From the NCBI GenBank assembly GCA_025454425.1, contig JALOOL010000011.1, forward strand, positions 1 through 42,441: DNA of 42,441 nucleotides, written 5' to 3'. This document shows, piece after piece, positions 17,493 to 26,411 of the stretch. This DNA is from Hydrococcus sp. Prado102 (GTDB lineage Bacteria > Cyanobacteriota > Cyanobacteriia > Cyanobacteriales > Microcystaceae). Position numbers and translations under genes: made by a program. The notes below the pieces were generated by a model, which was not told the origin of the DNA, did not search any database, and saw nothing but the letters and a program-made list of their open reading frames with translations. Each line of letters opens with the position of its first letter. The first letter of the stretch is position 1.

Positions 17493-18275
17493 GTGTCTCA
17501 TCCTTCTCCGACTATACTGGCGCTAGATTTTGATGGCGTAATCTGCGATGGATTAATCGAATATTTTCAAACCACCAAACGAACTTACGAAAAAATCTGG
17601 AATGAGGAAAAACCTGTAAGCGACGAAATAGAACCTGCGTTTCATCGCTTGCGGACTGTTATTGAGACAGGTTGGGAAATGCCAATTCTATTGAGGGCAA
17701 TAATCTTAGGAATTGCTGAGGAGAAAATCTTATACAGTTGGTTAACAGTCGCCAACCAAATTGTAGAATCGGAAGGACTCGATAAAAAAAATCTGAGCAA
17801 GCAACTCGATACGGTAAGAGATGAATGGATTGCCTCAGATTTAGAAAGCTGGCTGGTACTACATCGATTTTATCCTGGGGTTATTCAAAGAATTCGTCAA
17901 ATCCTCGCTTCTTCAACGAAATTTTATATCGTAACGACTAAAGAAGGTCGTTTTGTCAAACAATTATTTCAGCAGCAAAAAATTGAATTACCAGAAAACA
18001 CAATTTTTGGGAAAGAATATAAACGTCCTAAATATGAAACTTTACGAGAATTATTAGAAATTAATGCAGAAGCTCCCGAAAATTTATGGTTTGTTGAAGA
18101 TCGCTTAGAAGCACTTGAATTAGTTCGACAACAAGCCGATTTACAAGCCGTAAAATTATATTTAGCCGATTGGGGATATAATACACAGCAGACGAGAGAT
18201 TCACTTCGCGATCGCCAAGATATTAAAATTCTTTCCCTTGAACGATTCGAGCAAGATTTTTCAACTTGGGATTAA
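17493..18275 (+). CDS. HAD-superfamily hydrolase
   Basis: A 260-residue haloacid-dehalogenase-type phosphatase. Motif I is LALDFDGVICDG with the nucleophile Asp12 and general acid Asp14. Motif II is IVTTKEGRF (Thr), the Lys of motif III is in GKEYKRPKYE, and motif IV is WFVEDRLEAL. A helical cap lies between motifs I and II. All catalytic residues are present. Cyanobacterial relatives are uncharacterised small-molecule phosphatases. The start is GTG at 17493, and I see no in-frame ATG that would preserve motif I. cobA follows 121 bases downstream and may not be in the same operon. Confidence 0.88.
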   Translation: MSHPSPTILALDFDGVICDGLIEYFQTTKRTYEKIWNEEKPVSDEIEPAFHRLRTVIETGWEMPILLRAIILGIAEEKILYSWLTVANQIVESEGLDKKNLSKQLDTVRDEWIASDLESWLVLHRFYPGVIQRIRQILASSTKFYIVTTKEGRFVKQLFQQQKIELPENTIFGKEYKRPKYETLRELLEINAEAPENLWFVEDRLEALELVRQQADLQAVKLYLADWGYNTQQTRDSLRDRQDIKILSLERFEQDFSTWD

Positions 18276-18396
18276 ACTATAACAGCATGGAATTCATGCA
18301 ATAATTTCACGATCGCCAGTATTTTGTAGCAAAAACTACTAGATTTTTTTGGGAGCTTTTTTACCCTAAAAGTAGAAAGCTGCATAACTTTTTAAC

Positions 18397-19170
18397 ATGA
18401 ATCAGTCACGGTGTTTGGGTAAAGTTTATCTCGTTGGTGCGGGGCCAGGAGATCCAGGTTTGTTGACCCTCAAAGGAAAAGCATTATTAGAACACGCTGA
18501 TGTAGTTATTTACGACGCGCTTGTCAGTCCTGAAATCCTTGCTTTAATTAATCCACGCGCCGAAAAAATTAATGCAGGGAAGCGGCGAGGTCGTCACTCG
18601 CTTTTGCAGGAAATAACGACACAGTTATTGATTGAAAAAGCACAAACTCATGCGGTGGTCGTGCGTCTCAAAGGAGGAGATCCTTTTATCTTCGGTCGCG
18701 GCGGCGAAGAAATGGAAGATTTGGTAAAAGCACAAGTACCAGTAGAAATCATTCCTGGAGTGACATCTGGTATCGCTGCGCCTGCTTATGAAGGAATTCC
18801 ACTGACTCATCGCAACTATAGTTCGTCAGTGACATTTGTTACCGGACACGAAGCGAACGAGAAATATCGTCCTCAAGTTAACTGGAATGCGATCGCGCAC
18901 GGTTCTGAGACTATTGTTATTTATATGGGGATTCATAACCTCGACAACATCAGCCAACAGCTTATCAAAGCCGGACGTAGCGCAGACGAACTAATTGCGC
19001 TGATTCGCTGGGGGACGCGCAAGGATCGCGAAATTTTAGTAGGGACTTTAGCAACCATCGTGCAACAGGTTACAGAAACGGGTTTTGAAGCTCCCGCGAT
19101 CGCAGTTATTGGCAAAGTTGTCAGCCTTCATGGTATTCTACCCACAAGCGAGTTTTTAGACATATTTTGA
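18397..19170 (+). CDS. cobA: uroporphyrinogen-III C-methyltransferase
   Basis: Methylates uroporphyrinogen III at C2 and C7 with SAM to give precorrin-2, the branch point to siroheme and cobalamin. The 257-residue protein is a single SUMT domain: the N-terminal glycine-rich loop GAGPGDP (14-20), RLKGGDPFIFGRGGEE (90-105) and PGVTSGIAAPAYEGIPLTHR (about 121-140) are canonical. No CysG-type dehydrogenase domain is fused. No cobalamin riboswitch elements were recognised in the 121 bases upstream. Confidence 0.95.
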   Translation: MNQSRCLGKVYLVGAGPGDPGLLTLKGKALLEHADVVIYDALVSPEILALINPRAEKINAGKRRGRHSLLQEITTQLLIEKAQTHAVVVRLKGGDPFIFGRGGEEMEDLVKAQVPVEIIPGVTSGIAAPAYEGIPLTHRNYSSSVTFVTGHEANEKYRPQVNWNAIAHGSETIVIYMGIHNLDNISQQLIKAGRSADELIALIRWGTRKDREILVGTLATIVQQVTETGFEAPAIAVIGKVVSLHGILPTSEFLDIF

Positions 19171-19290
19171 TGAGAAAATTCTCACGAACTTCTTAAACTT
19201 TTTCACAAACGCTTCACGACCACCTTATCAGCTAATCCGAAGATAGGTATTAACGGTAGAAATACCAAAAGCCACTAAGGATTTAAAACA

Positions 19291-20538
19291 ATGAGGCTGA
19301 TAGTTTACTCACACGATGCCTATGGTCTTGGTAATATCCGCAGAATGCTTACGATTTGTAAGTATTTACTAGATACCACGCCAGAACTCTCGATCTTACT
19401 TATTTCTGGTTCTCCGGTACTGCATAGTTTTCGGATGCCACAAGGGTTAGATTATATCAAACTACCTTGTCTGGGACGCAATGAAAAAGGCGAACTATCT
19501 GCTAAATATCTTAGAAAAGATCCTCAAGAAATCACTAAACTGCGTTCTGAGATTATTAAAACAGCAGTTGCTAATTTTGAACCCGATTTAATTCTCGTTG
19601 ATAAAAAGCCTTATGGATTGCAAGGAGAATTAACATCTACTTTAAGCTATTTAAATAAGTATTTACCTGAAACAAAGCTGGTATTACTTTTAAGAGACAT
19701 TCTCGATTCGCCAGAAGTAACGATTAAAGACTGGCATCAAAATGATTCTTTCAGAGCAATCCAACGATATTACGATCGGGTTTTAGTCGTTGGAATGTCG
19801 GAGATTTTTGACCTCGTTCAAGAATATCAATTTCCTTATTCTATTGCTAAGAAAACAAAGTTCTGCGGCTATCTTCGTAGAGAATATGGAAGCAAGTCTT
19901 CTCAAGTAATCCGTCAAGAGTTACAAGTAAATCCTGACGAACAATTAGTTTTAATTACGCCTGGTGGTGGTGGAGATGGCTATCATTTAGTTGAGACTTA
20001 TCTGCAAGGATTGGCAACACTTCCTAATCCACATAAAATCAAAAGTTTAATTTTTTCTGGCCCGGAAATGTCACAAGACCAGAGAGATAAACTCGCTCGA
20101 TTAGTCGAACAAATTCCTTACGTACAAATCTCTGAATTTACTGACGACATTGCGAGTTATATGGAAGCTGCCGATACTGTGGTTTGCATGGGAGGATACA
20201 ATACTATTTGCGAAATCCTGTCTTTAAACAAAAAAGCCGTTGTGATTCCGCGAGTTAATCCCGTACAAGAACAATTGATTCGCGCTCAAAAAATGGCAGA
20301 GTTTGGATTGTTTAAAACGATTCATCCAGAGAGTTTAACCGGTCAAAATCTAATCGAAACAATTTTAGAACAGTTAAGCGATCGCGCTCGTTTTCCTGCT
20401 GTTTCTCGACTCGATTTAGATGGTTTGCCGCGAATTAAAAAATCTATCTGCGAGCTTTTATTCGGTAAAGATTTAGACAGTTCATCGAATTGGATTTATC
20501 TTAAATCTTCAAACCAACGTTTAGCATCAATTAAGTAA
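19291..20538 (+). CDS. MurG-like predicted glycosyltransferase (first paralogue)
   Basis: A 415-residue GT-B protein of the family often called predicted glycosyltransferase (COG4671). The N-terminus YSHDAYGLGNIRRMLTI is the acceptor-side loop. The C-terminal half carries ITPGGGGDGYHL and the nucleotide-sugar-binding MGGYNTICEILSL (about 302-314). No membrane segments; it probably acts on the cytosolic membrane face. It is the first gene of a six-gene same-strand cluster, and the second gene is a paralogue of it 20 bases downstream. The sugar and acceptor are not predictable. Confidence 0.88.
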   Translation: MRLIVYSHDAYGLGNIRRMLTICKYLLDTTPELSILLISGSPVLHSFRMPQGLDYIKLPCLGRNEKGELSAKYLRKDPQEITKLRSEIIKTAVANFEPDLILVDKKPYGLQGELTSTLSYLNKYLPETKLVLLLRDILDSPEVTIKDWHQNDSFRAIQRYYDRVLVVGMSEIFDLVQEYQFPYSIAKKTKFCGYLRREYGSKSSQVIRQELQVNPDEQLVLITPGGGGDGYHLVETYLQGLATLPNPHKIKSLIFSGPEMSQDQRDKLARLVEQIPYVQISEFTDDIASYMEAADTVVCMGGYNTICEILSLNKKAVVIPRVNPVQEQLIRAQKMAEFGLFKTIHPESLTGQNLIETILEQLSDRARFPAVSRLDLDGLPRIKKSICELLFGKDLDSSSNWIYLKSSNQRLASIK

Positions 20539-20558
20539 TTGTAAAGGGAGTAAGAAGC

Positions 20559-21752
20559 ATGAAAAAAATAATGTTCTACTGTCAATACTTAACTGGAATG
20601 GGTCATCTAGTTCGCAGTACAGAAATTGTTCGTCAACTCGTTAAAGATTTTCAAGTTTGCTTTATTAATGGCGGGCCAACTGTACCTGGATTTGAAATTC
20701 CTTCTGAGGTAGAAATTGCTACATTACCTCCTCTGTGGATTGAAGATGGAGAATTACAAGTTGCTGAAGGGTTTGCTAATCTTGAGGAAGTAAAAGAAGC
20801 TAGGCGAAATGCTTTAATTAACTTGTTCGATAAGTTTCGACCCGATTGTTTAATTACAGAATTTTTTCCCTTTGGCAGACACAAGCTTTTTTTTGAATTA
20901 ATTCCCTTACTAGACCATATAAAATCTGTTGCACCATCTACTAAGATTGTTTCTAGCGTTAGAGATATCGTTGGGAGAACCGATCTAGATAAAGAAGCAG
21001 AAATTATCTGTGAATTGACGAGCAAATATTTCGACCTCATTTTGTTTCATTCAGATCGTAAATTTCAGAAACTAGAAGAAAGTTTTTCAAGAGTAAAAGA
21101 GCTTAATTGCGAAGTTAGATATACGGGTTTTGTCGCTCAATCATCTCCAGAAAATCAAACTTTGAGCGAATCGGATATAACTAATTTAAATCGAAAAGAA
21201 CTTTTGATTCTAGTTAGCGTTGGCGGCGGGAGACTTGGATACGAACTTCTAGAATCGGTTATCGAAGCTAGTTTGATTCTTAAAAATAAGCTCCCCCATC
21301 ACATTCAAATCTTTACAGGTCCTTTTATGCCAGAAGAGCAATTTTCACAACTTCAGCAGCTTGCTTTAGATAAAAGCAATGTTACGCTGCAAAGATATAC
21401 AACAAATTTGATGGCTTATATGGAGAAAGCCGACCTTTCGATTAGTTTATCTGGGTACAATACTACTATGAATATCCTAAGAACGGGAGTTCGTTCTTTG
21501 GTAGCGCCTATCGGTCATTACAGTTACGATAAAGAACAATTAGTCAGAACTCAGAAACTAGAAAATTTAGGCATTGTCGAAGTTCTCGATCCCGAAAATT
21601 TAGAACCCGCTTATCTCGCTCAAAAAATTATCGATCGCTTGGATAAAGATTTGGATGCAAAAGCTAGTTACGTCTTCGATCTTCAAGGCGCAGAAAAAAC
21701 AAGATTGTTTTTGAAAGAATTGCTTCTAGAAAAGGTTACTGTTACCGCTTAA
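20559..21752 (+). CDS. MurG-like predicted glycosyltransferase (second paralogue)
   Basis: A 397-residue paralogue of the preceding gene with the same layout: N-terminal FYCQYLTGMGHLVRSTEIV, a central VSVGGGRLGYEL, and C-terminal LSGYNTTMNILRTGV where the first protein has MGGYNT. Both end with similar helical tails. A good ribosome-binding site (GGGAG) precedes the ATG by about 8 bases. Adjacent divergent copies suggest two successive sugar transfers in one pathway. It ends 144 bases before the ABC exporter. Confidence 0.88.
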   Translation: MKKIMFYCQYLTGMGHLVRSTEIVRQLVKDFQVCFINGGPTVPGFEIPSEVEIATLPPLWIEDGELQVAEGFANLEEVKEARRNALINLFDKFRPDCLITEFFPFGRHKLFFELIPLLDHIKSVAPSTKIVSSVRDIVGRTDLDKEAEIICELTSKYFDLILFHSDRKFQKLEESFSRVKELNCEVRYTGFVAQSSPENQTLSESDITNLNRKELLILVSVGGGRLGYELLESVIEASLILKNKLPHHIQIFTGPFMPEEQFSQLQQLALDKSNVTLQRYTTNLMAYMEKADLSISLSGYNTTMNILRTGVRSLVAPIGHYSYDKEQLVRTQKLENLGIVEVLDPENLEPAYLAQKIIDRLDKDLDAKASYVFDLQGAEKTRLFLKELLLEKVTVTA

Positions 21753-21896
21753 GCTGTTAAGCATATAAAACGTCTAAGAGCCAAAATTATTGACTTGAGC
21801 CGTAAACTATTCTTATTGCCTACTCCCTAAATTCTTTTACCAATTTAAATGCTTGTTAGCTTAATAAGATAGAAAAAATAGAAAATCCGAACTGAG

Positions 21897-23783
21897 ATGA
21901 GTAAGAAAGACAAAGAATTGAAAGAAGTTATGCCAGGAGTGATGCGAATAGGACGCAGATTTTGGCCCTACATTAGTAAAAGAAAATTATTAATCGGCGG
22001 TTCGTTTTTAGCACTTTTAATCGAAACTGGATTCCGATTATTAGAACCTTGGCCCCTTAAGTTTGTTTTTGACCATATTTTAGTCGCGCAAACGACGAAT
22101 GACTCTTTAACAGTTATCGTCGGTCATGGATTCGATCCCATGCTACTGTTGGCGCTTCTCGCCTTATCAATCGTATTAATTGCCGTGTTGGGAAGTTTTG
22201 CAGCTTATTTAAGTACTTTTGGCATGGCGCTAGCAGCAGTACAAATATTAACCGATATACGCGGCGATCTTTTCAGTCATCTTCAGCGACTATCTCTTTC
22301 CTTTCATATTCAACACAAAAGCGGGGATTTGATTACTCGCGTCACCGCCGATATCGATCGCATTAAACTAACTATCGTTAAAACCATTCTTCCTCTATTT
22401 ACTAACATTATTACGCTCGTCGGGATGTTAGTTATTATGGGGTGGATGAATTGGGAACTATTTGCGATCGCATTAATTGTCTTTCCCTTATTTGTCTTCT
22501 CGATTACTCGTTTAGTTTCTCAAATTCGTCTCGCAACTCGCGAACATCGCAAGCTACAAGGAGTCCTAGCAGCAACTACCAGCGAAACCATCGGCGCGAT
22601 AAAAGTCGTACAAGCACTATCTTTGCACAACCAACTCGAAGATATCTTTCAACAGCAAAACAACGAAACGTTAAATCATGGAACCAAAACGCTAAAACTT
22701 TCAGCAGTTTTGCAGAGGACGGTACAAGTTTTAGTTGCTATTTCCATCGCCTTAGTCTTGTGGCGAGGATCGCATCTCGTCATCCAAAAAATGCTTACTC
22801 CTGGCGATTTGCTGGTGTTCATTACTTACCTAAAAAATGCTTTTGAACCCCTGCGCAAACTCTCTCATCAATTCAGCGAAATTGCTAAAGCAACTGCATC
22901 CGGCGAACGAGTCATCGACGTTCTCGACTACGAACCCCACGTTCGCAACTATCCTAACGCAAAACCCGCTCATCCTTTCTTCGGTGCAGTGCGATTTGAA
23001 AATGTGACCTTCAGTTACGACACTGGCAATGAAATTTTAAAAAACGTTTCTTTTGAAGTGCAACCCGGTCAACAAGTCGCCGTCGTCGGTGCATCGGGAG
23101 GCGGAAAATCTACCCTAACCAGTCTCATTTTACGCCTCTACGATCCCAACTCCGGTCGCATCTTAATCGACGGACAAGATTTGCGCGAATATACTTTAGA
23201 TTCCTTGCGACAACAAATCAGTATCGTCTTGCAAGAAAGTATCTTATTCGCCGCCAGCATCCGCGAGAATATCGCTTACGGAAACTTGAATGCAACCGAT
23301 GAAGAGATAGAACAAGCGGCAAGATTAGCAAATGCTCATGAGTTTATCACAAATCTTCCCGATGGCTACGACACGGTATTAGGCGAGAGAGGGTGTACGC
23401 TTTCGGGAGGACAAAGACAGAGAATTGCGATCGCGCGTGCAGCGATTCGTCATGCACCCATCATCGTCCTCGACGAACCTACGACAGGATTAGATAATGC
23501 TAGCGTGCAAGCGGTCAATAAAGCACTCAATCGCCTTACCCAAGAACGAACGACCTTTATCATCTCCCACGACCTCAAAGCAGTTGAATATGCAGATCTA
23601 ATTCTCTACGTCGAAGACGGACAAATCCTAGAACGCGGAACTCATCAAGAACTCATGCGCCAAGGCGGTCGCTACAACGCACTCTATCAACTCAAAAACG
23701 CAGTCATCAAAGAAGTCGAAAGTCGAAAGTCGGAAGTCGAAAGTCAGAAGTCGGAAGTGGGAGAAAACTATGCTTTCAAATAA
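21897..23783 (+). CDS. ABC exporter, fused permease and ATPase (MsbA/lipid-export type)
   Basis: A 628-residue half-transporter. Six membrane helices fall within about residues 30-330 and the ATPase domain within about 360-600. Walker A GASGGGKST (near 399), the signature LSGGQ (near 502), Walker B IIVLDEPT (near 521) and the H-loop ISHD are intact, so it should work as a homodimer exporting a lipid-linked or hydrophobic glycan. The tail (about 604-621, VESRKSEVESQKSEV) is the translation of a heptamer repeat. The gene overlaps the phosphatase by 14 bases. Confidence 0.92.
   Translation: MSKKDKELKEVMPGVMRIGRRFWPYISKRKLLIGGSFLALLIETGFRLLEPWPLKFVFDHILVAQTTNDSLTVIVGHGFDPMLLLALLALSIVLIAVLGSFAAYLSTFGMALAAVQILTDIRGDLFSHLQRLSLSFHIQHKSGDLITRVTADIDRIKLTIVKTILPLFTNIITLVGMLVIMGWMNWELFAIALIVFPLFVFSITRLVSQIRLATREHRKLQGVLAATTSETIGAIKVVQALSLHNQLEDIFQQQNNETLNHGTKTLKLSAVLQRTVQVLVAISIALVLWRGSHLVIQKMLTPGDLLVFITYLKNAFEPLRKLSHQFSEIAKATASGERVIDVLDYEPHVRNYPNAKPAHPFFGAVRFENVTFSYDTGNEILKNVSFEVQPGQQVAVVGASGGGKSTLTSLILRLYDPNSGRILIDGQDLREYTLDSLRQQISIVLQESILFAASIRENIAYGNLNATDEEIEQAARLANAHEFITNLPDGYDTVLGERGCTLSGGQRQRIAIARAAIRHAPIIVLDEPTTGLDNASVQAVNKALNRLTQERTTFIISHDLKAVEYADLILYVEDGQILERGTHQELMRQGGRYNALYQLKNAVIKEVESRKSEVESQKSEVGENYAFK
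23711..23759. repeat. heptamer tandem repeat translated as the exporter tail
   Basis: Seven degenerate copies of AAGTCGA/AAGTCGG, the same unit as at 2577-2642. They lie in frame at the 3' end of the ABC gene and produce the SRKSEVESQKSEV tail. Confidence 0.85.
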
Positions 23784-25017
23784 CAATTGCAAGACTCGCG
23801 TTGTTCTCCTGCGTCACGGACAGAGTACTTACAACGTCCTGGGATTATATCAAGGAAGTAGCGATCGCTCGAATTTAACCGAACTCGGTCGCCAACAAGC
23901 AAGACTCACAGGCTTATTTCTTAAGAACATACAATTCGATGCTATCTATTCTAGCCCTCTGAGGCGGGCACAAGAAACAGCAATAGAAGTTTTTAATGCG
24001 ATCGATCCAATTGTTATTCCCCAAACCGTCGATACTGTTCCCCATCTACGAGAAACCGATCTCCCTGCTTGGCAAGGTTTTCCCTTCCAATTCATCAGAG
24101 AACAATTTCCAGAAGACTATAGTTGCTGGAAACAACGTCCTCATGAGTTTCGCATGGAAATCCCCTCTAACAGCGACCAGTTACATGTAGGGGCGCATGG
24201 CGTGCGTCCAAAAAACGACCAATCGCCAATCCAAAATCCAAAATCCAAAATCCAAAATCATAAATATTGTTTTCCTGCTTTAGATTTATACGATCGCGTC
24301 CAGCAATTTTGGCAAGAAATATTACCCCGCCATATCGGACAAACGTTACTCATTATCAGTCATGGAGGGACAAATCGCGCCTTAATCAGTACCGCACTCG
24401 GTATTTCTCCCGCACACTATCATCAATTCGAGCAATCTAACTGTGCTTTAAGCATTCTCAATTTTCCTAACGGTTGCTTGGAGTCGGGAACGTTGGAAAC
24501 AATGAATTGCACGACTCATATTGACAATAATTTGCCTAAATGCCAAGAAAATGGCTTGCGATTGTTATTTATCCCCGCACAATCGACTAATCCCGAAAAA
24601 ATTGAAGCGATCGCGCAATTACTCAAAGGTAAAAAAATCGATTTAAGTATTAGTGGCGACCTTGAAAACTCTCACGCGATCGCCAAGCAAATTTTACAAT
24701 ACCATCCCACCGCCTTACAGTTACAAGTCATGCAAGAAGACTTTCCGCAAATATGGCAACAAACAATTAAAACAAGAACGCTAGCGGATTGCGATCGCTT
24801 ATTAACTGGATTAATTATCGCTAGCGATCGCACCATTCAAAAGTTTCTCGGACAAATATTAAACATTGATGGCGACCAATCGCGCTTACAAATTCACCCA
24901 GAAACCATCGGTATCGTATATTATCCCTACTCCGAACATCCTCCCATTCTCCAAGCAATGAATCTAGTTAGTTCAAAGTTCAAAGTTCAAAGTTCAAAAA
25001 ATAGAAAGACAAGGTAG
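23770..25017 (+). CDS. two-domain histidine phosphatase (phosphoglycerate-mutase-like)
   Basis: A 415-residue protein. The first half (about 1-235) is an active-looking histidine phosphatase with LLRHGQSTYN (catalytic His in RHG) and the second histidine in IISHGGTNRAL. The second half (about 255-400) mirrors it without catalytic histidines: LLFIPAQST replaces the RHG motif and GLIIASDRTIQKFL replaces the SHGGT motif. About 27 residues at 140-166 derive from inserted repeats. Related cyanobacterial proteins are annotated phosphoglycerate mutase, and I recall some reported as phosphoserine phosphatases. The setting suggests a sugar-phosphate or lipid-phosphate substrate instead. The last residues (SSKFKVQSSK) are also repeat-derived. 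Confidence 0.88.
   Translation: MLSNNNCKTRVVLLRHGQSTYNVLGLYQGSSDRSNLTELGRQQARLTGLFLKNIQFDAIYSSPLRRAQETAIEVFNAIDPIVIPQTVDTVPHLRETDLPAWQGFPFQFIREQFPEDYSCWKQRPHEFRMEIPSNSDQLHVGAHGVRPKNDQSPIQNPKSKIQNHKYCFPALDLYDRVQQFWQEILPRHIGQTLLIISHGGTNRALISTALGISPAHYHQFEQSNCALSILNFPNGCLESGTLETMNCTTHIDNNLPKCQENGLRLLFIPAQSTNPEKIEAIAQLLKGKKIDLSISGDLENSHAIAKQILQYHPTALQLQVMQEDFPQIWQQTIKTRTLADCDRLLTGLIIASDRTIQKFLGQILNIDGDQSRLQIHPETIGIVYYPYSEHPPILQAMNLVSSKFKVQSSKNRKTR
24187..24267. repeat. composite repeat inserted in frame in the phosphatase gene
   Basis: A third copy of the GTAGGGGCGCA palindrome (24187-24209) is followed by tandem CCAAAAT units (24228-24260). Together they add 81 bases, a multiple of three, read as VGAHGVRPKN... 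into the catalytic domain, at a place where relatives go directly from the MEIP segment to FPALDLYDRV. Confidence 0.75.
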
Positions 25018-25036
25018 ACAAGGTAGACAAGGTAGA
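24970..25036. repeat. TTCAAAG heptamers and ACAAGGTAG nonamers at the phosphatase 3' end
   Basis: Four TTCAAAG units (24971-24998) encode the end of the phosphatase. Three ACAAGGTAG units (25009-25036) follow, and the first of these supplies the TAG stop codon. The next gene starts within 10-40 bases. Confidence 0.8.
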
Positions 25037-25076
25037 AAATTACATGAAAGTTTACCCAATTACCAATAACAAAATT

Positions 25077-26411
25077 ATGAAAATTGCCTTTTTAGTTTGG
25101 CGCTTTCCGGTTGTATCGGAACCGTTTATCCTCAATCAAATTACGGGTTTAATCGATCGCGGACACGACGTTCGTATTTATCCTTTAAATGGCAAACCCG
25201 ATAATTTATCCAAAATTCATCCCATCATCGAACAATATAACCTGCTCGATCGCACCTATTATCCTCCCACTCGACCCGATAATCTTTTTTGGAAATATCT
25301 CAAAGGGTTGGGGTTACTACTAAAAAATATCCATCGCGGTTCCCTATCCCTACTACATCCCAAAGTCTTCAAATACAACCATGAAGTTTGGTCTTTAAAA
25401 TGGCTGTATCGCGCCATGCTTTTCCTAGACCGAGAAGAATATAACATTATTCACTGTCAATTTGGCACTCTCAGCGCAATGGGTTTGCTATTTCGAGATC
25501 TCGGCATTCTTCCTGGCAAACTAATCGTAACCTTTCGCGGCATCGATATCAGCCAGCACGTCAAAGAAAAAGGCGAAAACGTTTACGACCGACTTTTTGC
25601 AGAAGGTAACTTTTTCCTAGCAAACTGCGAATTTTTCCGCCAGAAAGCCTTAAAAATCGGCTGTAACCCCGATAAAATCGTCGTACACGGTTCTGGCATC
25701 GACTGCCGCCAATTCGCCTTCAAACCGCGCTATTTCCCTGCTGATGGAATCGTTCGCATCGCAACGACAGGTCGCTTAGTCGAAAAGAAAGGCATTGAAT
25801 ATTGCATCCGCGCGATTGCCCTCTGGGCAGCGGCAAAGCCGATCGCAAAACTTTCCCAATCCCATCCCAATCTTGAATTTAACATCATCGGCGATGGCCC
25901 GTTAAAAGCAGACTTCGAGAAACTAATCGAAGAACTCAACGTTACCCACCTAGTAAAACTCTTAGGTTGGAAACAACATCAAGAAATCGCCGAAATCCTC
26001 GATAAATGCCATCTCTTCCTTGCACCTAGCGTCACCGCAGCAGACGGAAATCAAGACGCACCCGTAAACACCTTAAAAGAAGCAATGGCAATGGGTTTAC
26101 CCGTCATCAGCACCTATCACGGCGGCATTCCCGAACTCGTCGAAGATGGAGTAAACGGTTTCCTCGTCCCCGAAAGAGATGTTGATGCGATCGCGCAAAA
26201 ACTAGCATACCTCATCGAGCATCCCGAACGCTGGGAATCGATGGGTGCATCGGGTCGTCGCCGCGTCGAAGAAAAATACGACATGGAAAAACTCAACGAC
26301 GAACTCGTCCAAATCTACCAAAACTTACTACCCTCAGTAACCCCTCCCCATCCTCTCTCTGCGCCTCTGCGTGAGATAAAACAAACCCAATCAGAGTTAT
26401 CAACCATGTAA
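25077..26411 (+). CDS. glycosyltransferase family 4 protein
   Basis: A 444-residue GT-B retaining glycosyltransferase. The start at ATG 25077 gives the family-like MKIAFLVWRFPVVSEPFILNQ. An earlier ATG at 25044 would add 11 residues, and neither has a clear ribosome-binding site. Landmarks are HCQFGTLSAMG, TFRGIDIS, a donor-site RLVEKKGIEY (near 243), the acidic EAMAMGLPVISTYHGGIPE (near 335-353) and a C-terminal glycine/glutamate-rich region. It resembles colanic-acid-type transferases. The last 24 codons are derived from a repeated segment that spills into the intergenic gap before the GT2 gene. Confidence 0.92.
   Translation: MKIAFLVWRFPVVSEPFILNQITGLIDRGHDVRIYPLNGKPDNLSKIHPIIEQYNLLDRTYYPPTRPDNLFWKYLKGLGLLLKNIHRGSLSLLHPKVFKYNHEVWSLKWLYRAMLFLDREEYNIIHCQFGTLSAMGLLFRDLGILPGKLIVTFRGIDISQHVKEKGENVYDRLFAEGNFFLANCEFFRQKALKIGCNPDKIVVHGSGIDCRQFAFKPRYFPADGIVRIATTGRLVEKKGIEYCIRAIALWAAAKPIAKLSQSHPNLEFNIIGDGPLKADFEKLIEELNVTHLVKLLGWKQHQEIAEILDKCHLFLAPSVTAADGNQDAPVNTLKEAMAMGLPVISTYHGGIPELVEDGVNGFLVPERDVDAIAQKLAYLIEHPERWESMGASGRRRVEEKYDMEKLNDELVQIYQNLLPSVTPPHPLSAPLREIKQTQSELSTM

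Noticed and set aside
18276-18396. cobalamin riboswitch upstream of cobA
   Set aside because: The 121 bases lack the B12-box and are too short and AT-rich for the structure.
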